Shown: positions 27,414 through 35,503 of the stretch, in pieces
Layout of the letters: the number at the start of each line of letters is the position of its first letter
How positions within the stretch are numbered: the stretch's first letter is position 1
NCBI GenBank assembly: GCA_020555605.1
Contig: JAJCJC010000003.1
Span: forward strand, 170,986 to 234,985
Length of the DNA: 64,000 nucleotides
DNA from: a bacterium 210917-SL.2.15
Lineage (GTDB): Bacteria; Bacillota; Clostridia; Oscillospirales; Oscillospiraceae
Direction of reading: 5' to 3'
Notes under the pieces: model-generated
Database searches by the model: none
Told to the model about the DNA's origin: nothing
The model's input: the letters and a program-made list of their open reading frames with translations, nothing else
Made by a program: the position numbers and the translations under genes

Positions 27414-27495
27414 GAATACAAGACATTATATTCGCCGCTTTAAGCGCAAGTCACCCGAATGAGAAAATCTCCGATCTCCATTCGGGCAACTTTTG

Positions 27496-28719
27496 TTATT
27501 TTTGGGTCAAAGCACGGTACGCGTTTCTGTAATACGAGTCATATACGGCGCAGCCAGCGTGCACTTGCTTGCCAAGCAGCGTGCCGCAGCGGTTGCAGCA
27601 GGTGCACCAGTGGATCTCCTGTTCTTTTCCTGCCATATATTTGGCAGGGAGGGCCGGGTCGGCAAAAGACTGCCGTCCCAAGGCGATCATGTCGAAATCC
27701 CCCTGCTCGATGGCAGCATTGCTCAATGCAAAAAGGCTGCTTTTTTCGGCATCCATGCCGGGAAGGGTGCCGCCCTTTCCCAGGAGCGATAATCCACCGC
27801 AAATCACGGTGGTTTCCGGCCGCAGGGCACGCCGAAGGAGCTTTGCGGCGGTCATGTGCTGAGAAACGACGCCGGGGCAGCTGCGGTCGGGGCACATCAG
27901 CTGCCATGCAAGTCCTGCATTGCCGAGGGATTCAATGAAAAAATTGGCGCCCCGGGCTTCCAGACCTTTGCACAGACGGATCGATTCTTCGGGGTCGATG
28001 ATCAGACTGTTTGGCCCTGCGTGCCCCTGTCCGCCTGGCATTTCATCGTATACGCTGATTTTGGCACCGATCAGGAACGTTTCGTTCGGTATGGCGCGGC
28101 GCACTTTTTCGCAGAGTTCATAAGCGAACCGGGCGCGGTTTTCGAACGAACCGCCATATTTCCAGCAACGGTCGTTAAACGGGCGCAGGAGCTGGGAGCC
28201 GAGATAGCCGTGGCAGAATTTGAGATCAACGCCGTCGACGCCAATTTGTGCCAAAAAGTGGCTGGCCTCGACGTAAGAAGCGATGGTTTGTTCGATATAA
28301 TCTGCATCGATCAGCGTACCGCCGAAGCCCGGCAGCGGTTTGACACAGACGCGTCTGGAAAAAGACTCGTCTGACAATTCGCCGCTGTGATTCAGCTGCA
28401 CCACCAGAAGCGTGTCCGGAGCATGCATCCGTTTGTGAAAAACGAACCGCTCCCACTGATCACGGTTATCCGGATCGTTCACATCCAGCAGAAGCTGTGT
28501 TTTGCGGGCGCGGCTTTCCGTTTGCAATGTAACGGATTCCATCACCACCATGCCTGCGCCGCCGTGTAACAGTTTCTCATACCTGCGCAGCGAGTCTTCT
28601 GAAAAACCGCCGCGCAGGTTTGCGTCGCCGCATTCCATCGGCTGGATGACAAAACGGTTTTTTGCCAATCGCTTTCCAATGTGGATCGGGCGCTCCAATG
28701 GCGTGACTGCAATTCCCAT
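27496..28719 (-). CDS. Single-domain NADH:flavin oxidoreductase (Old Yellow Enzyme family)
   Basis: About 407 residues forming one TIM barrel: KNRFVIQPMECGDA, VVQLNHSGE, GVDGVDLKFCHGYLGSQLLRPFNDR, YGGSFENRARF, and FDMIALGRQSFADPALPAKY. A C-terminal Cys cluster (CTCCNRCGTLL...C) resembles the [4Fe-4S] motif of the two-domain 2,4-dienoyl-CoA reductase/BaiCD group, but the C-terminal FAD/NAD domain of those enzymes is absent. It probably reduces activated C=C bonds; the substrate is unknown. ATG at 28717-28719 has AGGAG about 10 bases upstream. It is monocistronic. Confidence 0.85.
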   Translation of the reverse strand: MGIAVTPLERPIHIGKRLAKNRFVIQPMECGDANLRGGFSEDSLRRYEKLLHGGAGMVVMESVTLQTESRARKTQLLLDVNDPDNRDQWERFVFHKRMHAPDTLLVVQLNHSGELSDESFSRRVCVKPLPGFGGTLIDADYIEQTIASYVEASHFLAQIGVDGVDLKFCHGYLGSQLLRPFNDRCWKYGGSFENRARFAYELCEKVRRAIPNETFLIGAKISVYDEMPGGQGHAGPNSLIIDPEESIRLCKGLEARGANFFIESLGNAGLAWQLMCPDRSCPGVVSQHMTAAKLLRRALRPETTVICGGLSLLGKGGTLPGMDAEKSSLFALSNAAIEQGDFDMIALGRQSFADPALPAKYMAGKEQEIHWCTCCNRCGTLLGKQVHAGCAVYDSYYRNAYRALTQK

Positions 28720-28764
28720 GGCAATCAAATCTCCTTTTTGAAGGTCTCGGATATTATTGCCTTT

Positions 28765-28793
28765 ATTATACGTCCATTTTCCGCGGATGTCTT
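28765..28793 (-). promoter_or_regulatory. Promoter for the Old Yellow Enzyme gene
   Basis: On the minus strand there is AAGACA (complement 28788-28793), 17 bases, and a perfect TATAAT (complement 28765-28770). Confidence 0.55.
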
Positions 28794-28898
28794 TCACGGA
28801 TCGAACCATTTTGTTGGATTTTTGATAGAACTTTGTATCTGGATATGGAGCGCGGCCCCCCTTTTTTCAGTAAAAAAGAAGAAATTTCTATTGATGTA

Positions 28899-28927
28899 TT
28901 GAAAAACGCCCCTTTTTAGGATATACT
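28899..28927 (+). promoter_or_regulatory. Promoter for the DUF1858 gene
   Basis: TTGAAA (28899-28904), 17 bases, TATACT (28922-28927), 37 bases before the start codon. Confidence 0.75.
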
Positions 28928-28964
28928 ATAAAAACAAGTTTTTCAGAATAGGAGGCAATTCCTC

Positions 28965-29174
28965 ATGATTGAAGTTACAAAAGATACGATCATTGGTGAT
29001 ATTCTCGATATCGCTCCTCAGACGGCTCCCATTTTCCTGTCCATCGGCATGCATTGCTTGGGCTGCCCTTCTTCCCGCGGCGAAACCGTGGAAGAAGCCT
29101 GCATGGTTCATGGCGTGGATGTGGACAAGCTGCTGGCTCTGGTAAACGAGGAAGCAAACAAGGAAGCCAAGTAA
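28965..29174 (+). CDS. DUF1858 domain protein
   Basis: A 69-residue protein matching the DUF1858 fold: ITKDTIIGDIL-type N-terminus (VTKDTIIGDILDIAPQ), the conserved GMHCLGCPSSRGETVEEAC and VDVDKLLALVNEE. The CxxC pair is typical and may bind metal or act in redox; related domains precede hybrid-cluster-type proteins. Its role here is unknown. It has its own promoter and terminator, so it is expressed as a single small gene. Confidence 0.88.
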   Translation: MIEVTKDTIIGDILDIAPQTAPIFLSIGMHCLGCPSSRGETVEEACMVHGVDVDKLLALVNEEANKEAK

Positions 29175-29187
29175 ACACAGCGTAAGC

Positions 29188-29230
29188 AAATCATTGCACG
29201 GTTCTGTATAAGACCCGTGCTTTGATTTGT
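29188..29230 (+). terminator. Terminator after the DUF1858 gene
   Basis: The stem GCAAATCATTGCACGG / CCGTGCTTTGATTTGT, with a small bulge, runs into TTTGATTTGTTTG. Confidence 0.75.
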
Positions 29231-29256
29231 TTGCGCAAAGCAAAGGAGTAAGGCCC

Positions 29257-29985
29257 ATGGACGGCGGAAAAGAGTTGATTCTTTCAGAACGGTTGCTTGC
29301 CATCGCACAGTGGATCCGTCCAGGCAGCCGCGTGGCAGATATTGGCACCGACCATGGCTATCTCCCGATTTGGCTTTTGCAGCACGGCCGTGCGACGTTT
29401 ATCGCCGCCTGTGACATGCGGGAAGGGCCGCTGGAGCATGCCCGTCGCTCTGCTGAGCAGTACGGCCTGCAGGAAAAATTGTCGTTCCGTTTGGGTAGCG
29501 GCCTTTCCTGTGTTGTGCCGGAGGAGATCGACACGATTGTGATCGCCGGTATGGGAGGGGAGACAATCCTGTCCATTTTAGAAGCGGCTCCTTGGACAAA
29601 TAACGCACGTTATACGCTTCTGCTGCAGCCCATGACCAAGGCGGAGGTGCTGCGTCCGTGGCTTTCTGAGCATGGTTACAGTTTTTTAAGGGAACGGCTG
29701 GTGTTGGAAAACCGCACTTATTTCCCAATTATGGCCCTGCGCGGCGGCAGTGCATGCCGGCCGCTTTCCCTCGGACAGGCGTGGGGCGGCGTTGCGCTAC
29801 AAGATGACCCTCTGCAGGGAGGGGCTTTGGATGAGTTGCTGCGCCTTCGTACATATGCCCTGAATGGGCTGGAACGTTCCGTTGTTCCGAAAAATCGGGA
29901 ACGTGCCGAGCAGCAGCGGGCGATTCTTGTCCAACTTCGTCAGATGAAGGGGGAATGGCTTCATGCCAACGGTAAAAGAAATTGA
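29257..29985 (+). CDS. trmK: tRNA (adenine-N1)-methyltransferase TrmK
   Basis: A 242-residue class I SAM methyltransferase of the TrmK (YqfN) family: ERLLAIAQWI, SAM motif DIGTDHGYLPIWLL, DTIVIAGMGGETI, LLLQPM. TrmK makes m1A22 in tRNA of Gram-positives. The C-terminal part is the usual coiled-coil-like helix (RERAEQQRAILVQLRQ). ATG at 29257 has AAAGGAG upstream. The end overlaps the nif3-like gene by 23 bases, the common trmK-nif3 pair. Confidence 0.92.
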   Translation: MDGGKELILSERLLAIAQWIRPGSRVADIGTDHGYLPIWLLQHGRATFIAACDMREGPLEHARRSAEQYGLQEKLSFRLGSGLSCVVPEEIDTIVIAGMGGETILSILEAAPWTNNARYTLLLQPMTKAEVLRPWLSEHGYSFLRERLVLENRTYFPIMALRGGSACRPLSLGQAWGGVALQDDPLQGGALDELLRLRTYALNGLERSVVPKNRERAEQQRAILVQLRQMKGEWLHANGKRN

Positions 29986-30745
29986 AGCGTTTCTGTTTTC
30001 TGCAGCGCCCAAAGACTTGGCGATGAGTTGGGATAATGTGGGCCTTTTGGTGGGGCAGCCGGATCAAATCGTCCGGCGTGTTCTGGTTGCGTTGGATATT
30101 ACCGGGGACGTGGTGCAGGAAGCGGCCGCGGAGGGGGCTGAACTGATCGTGGCGCACCACCCGGTGATGAACTGCAAATGGCTCCCGGTGCAGACGGTGC
30201 GCACCGATACGCCGCAGGGGCGTGTTTTGACGGAGTTGATTCGCAGCGGTGTTTCTGCCATTTGCATGCATACCAATCTCGACATTACCGAAGGCGGCGT
30301 CAACGATTGTCTGGCCCAAGCGGTAGGATTGGCGGTTCTGGAACCGCTGGGCGAAGACGGCTGCGGACGTGTCGGCATTTTACCGGAAGAGATGACGATG
30401 GATGTCTTTTTGCCCTTTGTAGCGCAGGCACTGCACTGCAGCGGGATACGCTATGTGTCTGCAGGAAAGCCGGTTCGACGTGTGGCGGTGGGCGGGGGAG
30501 CCTGTTGGAATTACCACGCCGATGTGCTGTACAAGGGGTGCGATACCTTTTTGACTTCGGATCTGAGCTATCACGATTTTCTGGACGCCAGGGCTATGGG
30601 CCTGAACGTGATCGATGCGGGCCATTTCCCGACAGAAGATGTGGTTTGTCCCAAACTCGTTTCCATGCTGCAGTCGGCGTACCCGCAGTTGAAAATCAAA
30701 AAATCCACTTCTCACAGAGAAGTATTTCAATATTTTCTTTCATAA
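29963..30745 (+). CDS. Nif3-like dinuclear metal centre protein
   Basis: A 260-residue NIF3 family protein: SWDNVGLLVGQPDQIVRRVLVALDIT, the metal His pair in IVAHHPV, the CMHTNLDITEGGVN segment and the C-terminal DAGHFPTEDVV. It is the short form without the middle PII-like insertion of B. subtilis YqfO. Family members bind two metal ions; a GTP cyclohydrolase I type 2 annotation is often carried but is unproven. It overlaps trmK, so translation is probably coupled. Confidence 0.92.
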   Translation: MPTVKEIEAFLFSAAPKDLAMSWDNVGLLVGQPDQIVRRVLVALDITGDVVQEAAAEGAELIVAHHPVMNCKWLPVQTVRTDTPQGRVLTELIRSGVSAICMHTNLDITEGGVNDCLAQAVGLAVLEPLGEDGCGRVGILPEEMTMDVFLPFVAQALHCSGIRYVSAGKPVRRVAVGGGACWNYHADVLYKGCDTFLTSDLSYHDFLDARAMGLNVIDAGHFPTEDVVCPKLVSMLQSAYPQLKIKKSTSHREVFQYFLS

Positions 30746-30773
30746 AATTTATTCGATAGGAGAGATCATACTC

Positions 30774-31508
30774 ATGTCCGGACATTCTAAATGGCATAAT
30801 ATTCAGAAAACAAAGGGCGCAGCTGATGCAAAACGCAGTGCTGCTTTTACTAAAATCGCCCGTGAAATCATCGTGGCTGTAAAAGAGGGCGGCAGCGGTG
30901 ATCCCGCAAACAATTCCCGTCTGGCCACCGTGATTGCCAAGGCGAAGGCCGTGAACATGCCCAATGACAACATTAAACGCACCATTGACAAGGCGCTGGG
31001 CGCGGGCAATACGGATAATTTTGAAAGCGTTGTTTATGAAGGCTACGGCCCTGCTGGGGTGGCCGTGATCGTAGAAGCGCTGACGGACAACCGCAACCGC
31101 ACGGCCCCTGCTGTGCGCCATGCCTTTGATAAGTTCGGCGGCAATCTGGGCGCCACAGGCTGTGTGTCTTGGTCTTTTGACCGCAAGGGTGTTCTGATCA
31201 TCGATAATGAAGAAGGTGGTCTGGAAGAGGACAAAGTGATGGAGGATGCGCTGGAGGCTGGGGCTTCCGATTTCTCCAACGAAGGTCCTGTGTTCCAGGT
31301 TTATACCGAGCCGGATGATTTCGGCGCCGTATGCAGCGCGCTGGAGGAAAAAGGGTACACTTTCCTGGAGGCCAATATCTCGATGGTTCCCCAGAATTAC
31401 ATCGTTCTGGAAAAGGAAGACGATGTGACTAACATGGAAAAAATGATCGACGCGCTGGAGGACAATGACGATATCCAGAACGTGTATCACAACTGGCAGC
31501 AGGATTGA
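30774..31508 (+). CDS. YebC/PmpR family protein
   Basis: A 244-residue YebC family protein with the signature MSGHSKWHNIQKTKGAADAKR, FTKIAREIIVAVKEGG and YEGYGPAGVAVIVEALTDNRNRT. Members were named transcription regulators and more recently linked to translation of proline-rich sequences; which applies here is not visible. ATG follows AGGAGAG. Confidence 0.93.
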   Translation: MSGHSKWHNIQKTKGAADAKRSAAFTKIAREIIVAVKEGGSGDPANNSRLATVIAKAKAVNMPNDNIKRTIDKALGAGNTDNFESVVYEGYGPAGVAVIVEALTDNRNRTAPAVRHAFDKFGGNLGATGCVSWSFDRKGVLIIDNEEGGLEEDKVMEDALEAGASDFSNEGPVFQVYTEPDDFGAVCSALEEKGYTFLEANISMVPQNYIVLEKEDDVTNMEKMIDALEDNDDIQNVYHNWQQD

Positions 31509-31530
31509 TGGAAGATTCATAAAAAGCGAA

Positions 31531-31566
31531 GCGCCCCCTCTGCGGTTTACGCAGAGGGGGCGTTAT
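31531..31566 (-). terminator. Hairpin between yebC and rnpB, terminator of rnpB
   Basis: A 14-bp stem (GCGCCCCCTCTGCG / CGCAGAGGGGGCG). On the minus strand it is followed by CTTCGCTTTTTATG, so it terminates rnpB; on the plus strand it may also stop yebC, although the T-tract there is poor. Confidence 0.75.
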
Positions 31567-31573
31567 GCAGTTT

Positions 31574-31935
31574 GAGCAGGTCTGTAAGCCGGGTTCTGTA
31601 TTAAGCAGTCATCTATCTCGACGCGCTGTTACCAACGCGCTCAAGCCACCTCCCAAGGACGGCCGGGCCGGCCATATGTCCTGTCCGCGGTGTTGCTCCG
31701 AATAGAGTTTACAGCATCCCCCTGTTACCAGGGGGATGGGTGAGCTCTTACCTCGCCTTTCCACCCTTACTGGCGCGTACCGGCCTCAGCCGGCCGTTCA
31801 CCAGCGGTATATCTCTGTTGCACTTTTCCTGAAGTCGCCTTCGGCGGGCGTTACCCGTTATTCTTGCCCTGTGGAGCCCGGACTTTCCTCACAAACGGCC
31901 TTTCGGCATGCCTGCGCGACTGCCTGGCCTACTCA
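31574..31935 (-). ncRNA. rnpB: RNase P RNA, bacterial class A-like
   Basis: Read on the minus strand, the RNA starts near GAGTAGGCCAGGCAGTCGC and contains the universal conserved elements GAGGAAAGTCCGGGCTCC (CR-I), AGGGTGGAAAGGCG and near the 3' end CAGAACCCGGCTTACAG (CR-V), which pairs with the 5' part to form P4. Length of about 360 nt is typical. It is the catalytic subunit that trims tRNA 5' leaders. A consensus promoter lies 7 bases upstream and a terminator hairpin just downstream. Confidence 0.97.
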
Positions 31936-31942
31936 AAAAAAT

Positions 31943-31971
31943 ATTTTATCGGATTGTAGTCGGAAAGTCAA
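31943..31971 (-). promoter_or_regulatory. Promoter for rnpB
   Basis: On the minus strand there is TTGACT (complement 31966-31971), 17 bases, TAAAAT (complement 31943-31948). The predicted start falls at about 31936, where the RNA begins. Confidence 0.85.
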
Positions 31972-31978
31972 GATATGA

Positions 31979-32007
31979 TTGAAAATAGAGGCGGTTTGCG
32001 GTATAAT
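31979..32007 (+). promoter_or_regulatory. Promoter for murD
   Basis: TTGAAA (31979-31984), 17 bases, perfect TATAAT (32002-32007). The -35 boxes of this and of rnpB are only 7 bases apart, back to back. Confidence 0.8.
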
Positions 32008-32045
32008 CACCTTTGACATTTTTGAAAAAAGAAGGGACTGCGTTT

Positions 32046-33443
32046 ATGCGGCTAAGTGAATATCTGGACTCGTTAAAGGGGAAACGGGTGGCTGTCATTG
32101 GAATCGGCGTCAGCAATACACCGCTGATCGAACTGCTGCTTGGATATGGCGTTTCTGTGACTGCATGCGACCAAAAAGAGCGCAGCGCGTTCGGGGATCT
32201 GGCGGACCGACTGGAAAAATGGGGCTGCACGTTGAAACTGGGGAAGGACTATCTGCAGGGCCTGGATCAGGATGTGATCTTCCGCTCACCTGGGATCCGT
32301 CCGGATATCCCGGAGTTTTTATCCGCCGTAGAGCAGGGTAGCAAAGTCACTTCTGAGATGGAAGTCTTTTTTGACGTTTGCCCCTGCCATACTATTGCTG
32401 TGACCGGGAGCGACGGAAAAACCACGACGACTACCATCATTGCCGAGTTGCTGCGCGCTGCCGGAAAGACTGTATATGTAGGCGGCAACATCGGCCATCC
32501 GTTGCTCGCGGAAGCGGGAAAGATGAAAGAAGAGGATTATGCCGTATTGGAACTGTCCTCTTTCCAGCTGCTGACCATGCACAAAAGCCCGGAAATTGCC
32601 GTAGTTACAAATCTGGCGCCGAACCATTTGAATGTGCACAAGGGGATGGAAGAATATGTGGAGGCCAAAGCCAATATCCTCCGCTATCAGAGCGCAGAGC
32701 AGAAGATCATTTTGAATTATGACAATGATCTGACCCGCGCTTTTTCCCAGCGCGCGCCGGGAAAAACCGTATTTTTCAGCCGTCTTTCCCCGCGCTCAGG
32801 CGATGTGTTTTTTGCTGACGGCATGATTTCCGTCCGAAGCGGGGACAGTGTACGGCCGGTGCTTTCCGCAAACGAGATTGCCATTCCGGGTGTGCATAAC
32901 ATTGAAAATTACATGGCTGCCGTGGCTGCGGTGGAAGGCTTGGTATCCGATGAGGTGATTCGGGAGGTGGCTGCTTCGTTCAGCGGGGTGGAGCATCGCA
33001 TCGAGCTGGTGCGCGAGGTTCACGGAGTGAAGTATTACAACGATTCCATTGCCTCTAGCCCGACGCGCACGATCGCAGGGCTGCGCTCGTTCCGGCAAAA
33101 GGTGATCCTGATTGCCGGCGGCAAGGACAAGAATATCGACTACGCGCCTTTGGGGCCGGAAATCGTGCAGCATGTCCGCTTTCTGATTCTCACCGGGGGC
33201 GACGTGATTGGCTCTACTGTGCCGAAAATCTGCGCCGCGGTGCTCAATGTGCCGGACTATGACAGCACGGCGTTGCCGATCCTTCTGATCGATGATTTTG
33301 AAGAGGCTGTGCGCGCCGCTGCGGCCCAGGCTGGTGAGGGGGATGTGGTTCTGCTGTCTCCCGCCAGCACGTCATTTGATAAATTTTCCAATTTTATGGA
33401 GCGTGGAAAAACGTTCAAATCAGTTGTAAATCATTTGGAATAA
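32046..33443 (+). CDS. murD: UDP-N-acetylmuramoyl-L-alanine--D-glutamate ligase
   Basis: A 465-residue Mur ligase: N-terminal UDP-binding domain (KRVAVIGIGVSNTPLIELL), the ATP loop VTGSDGKTTTTTIIAELL, LELSSFQLLTM, TNLAPNHLNVH, and C-terminal ligase domain with YYNDSIASSPTRTIAGL and AGGKDKNIDY. It adds D-Glu to UDP-MurNAc-L-Ala in peptidoglycan synthesis. ATG at 32046 has GAAGGGA upstream and is preferred to 32013. Confidence 0.95.
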   Translation: MRLSEYLDSLKGKRVAVIGIGVSNTPLIELLLGYGVSVTACDQKERSAFGDLADRLEKWGCTLKLGKDYLQGLDQDVIFRSPGIRPDIPEFLSAVEQGSKVTSEMEVFFDVCPCHTIAVTGSDGKTTTTTIIAELLRAAGKTVYVGGNIGHPLLAEAGKMKEEDYAVLELSSFQLLTMHKSPEIAVVTNLAPNHLNVHKGMEEYVEAKANILRYQSAEQKIILNYDNDLTRAFSQRAPGKTVFFSRLSPRSGDVFFADGMISVRSGDSVRPVLSANEIAIPGVHNIENYMAAVAAVEGLVSDEVIREVAASFSGVEHRIELVREVHGVKYYNDSIASSPTRTIAGLRSFRQKVILIAGGKDKNIDYAPLGPEIVQHVRFLILTGGDVIGSTVPKICAAVLNVPDYDSTALPILLIDDFEEAVRAAAAQAGEGDVVLLSPASTSFDKFSNFMERGKTFKSVVNHLE

Positions 33444-33456
33444 GGATGAGAGATAC

Positions 33457-34740
33457 ATGAGTTTGTTTGGATTGAACGAAGAAATCCTAGCGCTGCGCGA
33501 CCGTGCGCAGGCAGACATCGCGCCGATGTTCGCCCGGATTGACGAGGTCGCGGAGCATAATACCCAGAAGGTGCTCGCTGCATTTCAAAAGCATAAAGTG
33601 GCAGAATATATGTTTGCAGGCACCACTGGTTACGGCTACGGAGATACCGGAAGAGATACGCTCGAAAAAATTTATGCCGATATTTTTCACACGGAGGACG
33701 CTGTGGTGCGCCTCCAGTTTGTCAACGGCACGCATGCCATCACCTGTGCCCTGTTCGGCAATCTCCGCCCCGGCGACACATTGTGCTATGTGACCGGGGA
33801 GCCGTATGACACAATTCAGAGCGTGATCGGTATTGTGGGCGATGAAGCGGGCAATATGAAACAGTACGGCATCGGATATCGTCAGGTGCAAATGCTCCCG
33901 AGCGGTCTGCCGGATGAGGCGGCAGTCGCGGCCGCAGTCCGCGATCCCAAGGTGAAGATCGCCATGATCCAGCGCTCTAAAGGCTATTCCACCCGGCAGT
34001 CGCTGTCGGTGGAAACCATCGGCAGCTTGTGCCGCTGCATTCGTGCCGCGGCGCCGGAGTGTGTGATTATGGTGGACAACTGCTATGGCGAGTTTGTGGA
34101 ACTGCTGGAACCCACCGATGTGGGCGCCGATCTGGTGGTGGGGTCCCTGATCAAAAATCCCGGCGGCGGACTGGCGCCGACTGGCGGCTATATCGCTGGC
34201 CGGCACGATCTGGTGGAAGCAGCAGCAGCCCGCTTGACGGTACCGGGTATCGGAAAGGAATGCGGCAGCACCCTAGGCAATAACCGTTTGATGTATCAGG
34301 GCCTGTTCCTGGCACCGCATACGGTGGCGCAGGCGTTGAAAACTGCTGTGTTCTGCGCGCGTATGATGGAGCTGTTGGGCTATGATACCGAACCCGCCTC
34401 CGATGCGGTGCGTCATGATATTATCCAAATGCTGTCTTTCGGAAGCCCGGAGCCGCTACAAGCTTTTATCCGGGGCATTCAATTCGGCTCCCCGGTGGAC
34501 TCCTATGTGACGCCTGAGCCCTGGGACATGCCAGGATATGACTGCCCGGTGATTATGGCGGCAGGCGCATTTATTCAGGGCGCATCTATCGAGTTATCCT
34601 GCGACGCGCCCATGCGCGAGCCTTACGCCGCTTATATGCAGGGTGGACTTACCTATGAATCGGGGAAAACCGGCGTGATGCTGGCCGTGTCTGAAATTTT
34701 GAAGCATCGGGAAAAAGGAACTCAAACAGGGACCTTTTGA
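33457..34740 (+). CDS. PLP-dependent methionine gamma-lyase-like / aluminium-resistance family protein
   Basis: A 427-residue fold-type I PLP enzyme of PF06838 (YnbB type): EYMFAGTTGYGYGDTGRDTLEKIYA, QFVNGTHAITCALFGNLRPGD, DNCYGEFVE and the Schiff-base Lys in GSLIKNPGGGLAPTGGYIAG. The family is annotated as aluminium resistance or methionine gamma-lyase-like; the reaction is not established. It begins 13 bases after murD, so it is co-transcribed. Confidence 0.88.
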   Translation: MSLFGLNEEILALRDRAQADIAPMFARIDEVAEHNTQKVLAAFQKHKVAEYMFAGTTGYGYGDTGRDTLEKIYADIFHTEDAVVRLQFVNGTHAITCALFGNLRPGDTLCYVTGEPYDTIQSVIGIVGDEAGNMKQYGIGYRQVQMLPSGLPDEAAVAAAVRDPKVKIAMIQRSKGYSTRQSLSVETIGSLCRCIRAAAPECVIMVDNCYGEFVELLEPTDVGADLVVGSLIKNPGGGLAPTGGYIAGRHDLVEAAAARLTVPGIGKECGSTLGNNRLMYQGLFLAPHTVAQALKTAVFCARMMELLGYDTEPASDAVRHDIIQMLSFGSPEPLQAFIRGIQFGSPVDSYVTPEPWDMPGYDCPVIMAAGAFIQGASIELSCDAPMREPYAAYMQGGLTYESGKTGVMLAVSEILKHREKGTQTGTF

Positions 34741-34797
34741 GCGAAGCAGGTATCCGAACAAGCGTTTGCGCCATAAACTGCCCTATGAGGTGGTTTG

Positions 34798-35490
34798 ATG
34801 GCAATGCACTTTTTTTCCTGGCGCAGGCGGCGCAGACGGGGCCGTTTTTTGGCTCTCGCGCTGGCAGTATGCTTGCTTGCCGCACTGCTGATGGTGGTGA
34901 TAGCCATGGGACAGCTCCGTCCGATCATGAACAGCATGGCGACGGCGCGCGTTTCCAATGTGGTTCACAAGGCGATTGCCGAGGCCGTGGCAGAAACGAT
35001 TGAGGACGGTTCTTATGAATATAATGATCTGATTTCCCTGGAAAAGGACAACGAGGGGAAAATCACCGCTTTGACCAGCAATATGATCCAGTTCAACCGG
35101 CTGCAGATCGAGGTTGCAGAAAATGTGATGCAGAAGGTAGGCTCTGTTTCCAGTAGTGAGTTGGCAATTCCGGTGGGCAGTTTGACCGGAATTGCCCTTT
35201 TAGCGGGTCGTGGGCCGGATCTGCATGTGCGGATCCTGTCGGTGGGGTCGCCGGAAACTGCATTTGAAAATTATTTTACGGATGCGGGCATCAATCAGAC
35301 AAAGCACCAGATCGTTTTGAAAGTAGAGGTCACTGTGCGTATTTTGATGCCGGGATATACGTCATCCGTTGCGGTGGACAGTTCCCTGGCCGTGGCGGAG
35401 ACCGTCATCGTCGGCTCGGTACCAGATACATACACGTATTTCAACTCGGATTCCGTGGATGATGTGCGGGAATATGTGACGAACCAATGA
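34798..35490 (+). CDS. yunB: Sporulation protein YunB
   Basis: A 230-residue protein with an Arg-rich N-terminus (FFSWRRRRRRGRFLAL), one membrane span (about residues 17-40) and an extracytoplasmic domain with the YunB features MATARVSNVVHKAIAEAV, DLISLEKDNEGKITALTSN and PVGSLTGIALLAGRGPDL. YunB is a mother-cell sigma-E-regulated protein required for efficient sporulation in Bacillus. ATG at 34798 has GAGGTGG 5 bases upstream. It lies between the PLP-enzyme gene and ligA. Confidence 0.88.
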   Translation: MAMHFFSWRRRRRRGRFLALALAVCLLAALLMVVIAMGQLRPIMNSMATARVSNVVHKAIAEAVAETIEDGSYEYNDLISLEKDNEGKITALTSNMIQFNRLQIEVAENVMQKVGSVSSSELAIPVGSLTGIALLAGRGPDLHVRILSVGSPETAFENYFTDAGINQTKHQIVLKVEVTVRILMPGYTSSVAVDSSLAVAETVIVGSVPDTYTYFNSDSVDDVREYVTNQ

Positions 35491-35503
35491 GAAGGGAAAT
35501 CGT

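Noticed and set aside
27454..27486. Hairpin CCCGAATG/CATTCGGG as terminator of the Old Yellow Enzyme gene
   Set aside because: On the minus strand it is followed by TGACTTGCGC, without a T-tract, and has a 17-base loop; its role stays unclear.
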